NCBI GenBank assembly: GCA_028819675.1 | Contig: JAPPKT010000575.1 | Location: 1 to 5,738, forward strand | Origin: Caldilineaceae bacterium | Lineage (GTDB): Bacteria > Chloroflexota > Anaerolineae > Caldilineales > Caldilineaceae | Length of the DNA: 5,738 bases | Direction of reading: 5' to 3' | In this document: one piece after another, positions 5,494 through 5,738 of the stretch | Position numbering within the stretch: position 1 is the first letter of the stretch | How the letters are laid out: each line of letters begins with the position of its first letter | The notes under the pieces: model-generated | What the model saw: only the letters and a program-made list of their open reading frames with translations | The model's database searches: none | Told to the model about the DNA's origin: nothing | Program-made: the position numbers and the translations under genes

Positions 5494-5527
5494 GCTGGCG
5501 GTGAATCGGCGCCAGCGGTGGCTGGCG
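5494..5527. repeat. GCTGGCG / CGCCAGC / GCTGGCG alternative hairpins
   Basis: One central arm CGCCAGC (5510-5516) is flanked by two identical complementary arms, GCTGGCG at 5494-5500 and at 5521-5527. It can pair to the left with a 9-base loop or to the right with a 4-base loop (GGTG). The right-hand hairpin is tighter. No T run follows (GTTGTATACC), so it is not a standard terminator, although it could mark the 3' end of the P450 transcript. Confidence 0.6.
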
Positions 5528-5610
5528 TTGTATACCGTCTTTGGGCGAGACGCAGTGCGGGCGCCAGGCCTGGCCGTACGGTGGAGTCCGTCAGTTAGGG
5601 AGGGTGCGAG

Positions 5611-5630
5611 GGCCGGCACATGGCCGGCAC
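5611..5630. repeat. Direct repeat GGCCGGCAC x2 with 11-base period
   Basis: GGCCGGCAC at 5611-5619 recurs at 5622-5630 after AT. Each copy contains the palindrome GCCGGC, so the two copies can also pair with each other as a 6-bp hairpin with a 5-base loop. It is probably part of a dispersed repeat, as the surrounding DNA is non-coding. No function is evident. Confidence 0.6.
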
Positions 5631-5738
5631 TTATAGGGATCTGATGGGACTGGCGGGACGTGGTCTGGCTGGACAACTTCGATTAGGCACCTGTCACCAA
5701 TAGCGACACCAGGTCGATGAGGCGTGGCCTGGTTTAGG

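Larger units (their letters stand above)
5352..5738. other. Gene-free 3' region with several small inverted and direct repeats
   Basis: No credible gene is present. A + frame (5299-5598) and a - frame (5275-5676) stay open, but both overlap the P450, lack ribosome binding sites, and have compositions that match no protein I know. The region holds the rest of the heptad block, the alternative hairpins at 5494-5527, CGTCT/AGACG arms (5536-5552), the palindrome CCAGGCCTGG (5564-5573), a 9-base direct repeat (5611-5630), and ACCAGG/CCTGGT arms (5708-5733) near the window edge. None has a T tract, so no clear terminator for the P450 is seen. Confidence 0.5.

Noticed and set aside
5275..5676. 133-codon - strand open frame covering the 3' gap
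   Set aside because: It overlaps the P450 end and reads through several inverted repeats; the sequence is low in order-promoting pattern and has no family resemblance or ribosome site.
5708..5738. Terminator or tRNA-like structure at the window edge (ACCAGG/CCTGGT arms)
   Set aside because: It is a 6-bp stem with a 14-base loop, no T tract and no tRNA signature, and the window ends before it could be evaluated.

Overview
The window is 5,738 bases of moderately GC-rich bacterial DNA. It carries four genes, all on the + strand: an extracellular sugar-binding lipoprotein, two ABC sugar permeases, and a soluble bacterial cytochrome P450. The lipoprotein has a twin-arginine (Tat)-type signal with a lipobox followed by an Ala/Pro-rich linker. 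Together with the CUT1-type permeases and the many short dispersed repeats in the gaps, this would fit a Chloroflexota (Anaerolineae/Caldilineae-like) genome. That assignment is an inference from style, not from a marker gene. The first 28 bases are a G15C13 run that looks like a sequencing or assembly artefact at a contig end.

Layout. Positions 1-382 hold the artefactual homopolymer, a heptanucleotide tandem repeat and a possible promoter, with no credible gene. Positions 383-1744 encode the solute-binding protein. Positions 1745-1840 are a short gap with a terminator-like hairpin and an overlapping inverted repeat. Positions 1841-2773 encode a MalF/UgpA-like permease with a TTG start and a very good ribosome binding site. 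Positions 2774-2936 are a gap with a strong 8-bp palindromic hairpin repeat. Positions 2937-3848 encode a MalG/UgpE-like permease. Positions 3849-4088 are a gap with a weak hairpin, a decamer repeat array and a 10-bp palindrome. Positions 4089-5351 encode the P450. Positions 5352-5738 have no gene but contain several small inverted and direct repeats.

How the genes fit. The first three genes make a CUT1-family carbohydrate importer lacking its ATPase. The lipoprotein captures the ligand outside the membrane and the two permeases form the heterodimeric channel. An MsmK/UgpC-type ATP-binding protein must be encoded outside the window. The hairpin after the binding-protein gene fits the common arrangement in which partial termination makes the binding protein more abundant than the permeases. 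The P450 has all its catalytic motifs but no ferredoxin or reductase beside it. It is separated from the transporter by 240 bp of repeat-bearing DNA, so a functional link is possible but not shown.

Nothing in the coding content is clearly a new system. The less ordinary part is the intergenic DNA: several different short repeat families occupy the gaps. One of them, the AGTGGTC heptad, occurs near both ends of the window within a shared flanking sequence, and at the right end it supplies the stop codon of the P450. The other structural point of interest is the interlocked pair of inverted repeats between the binding protein and the first permease.
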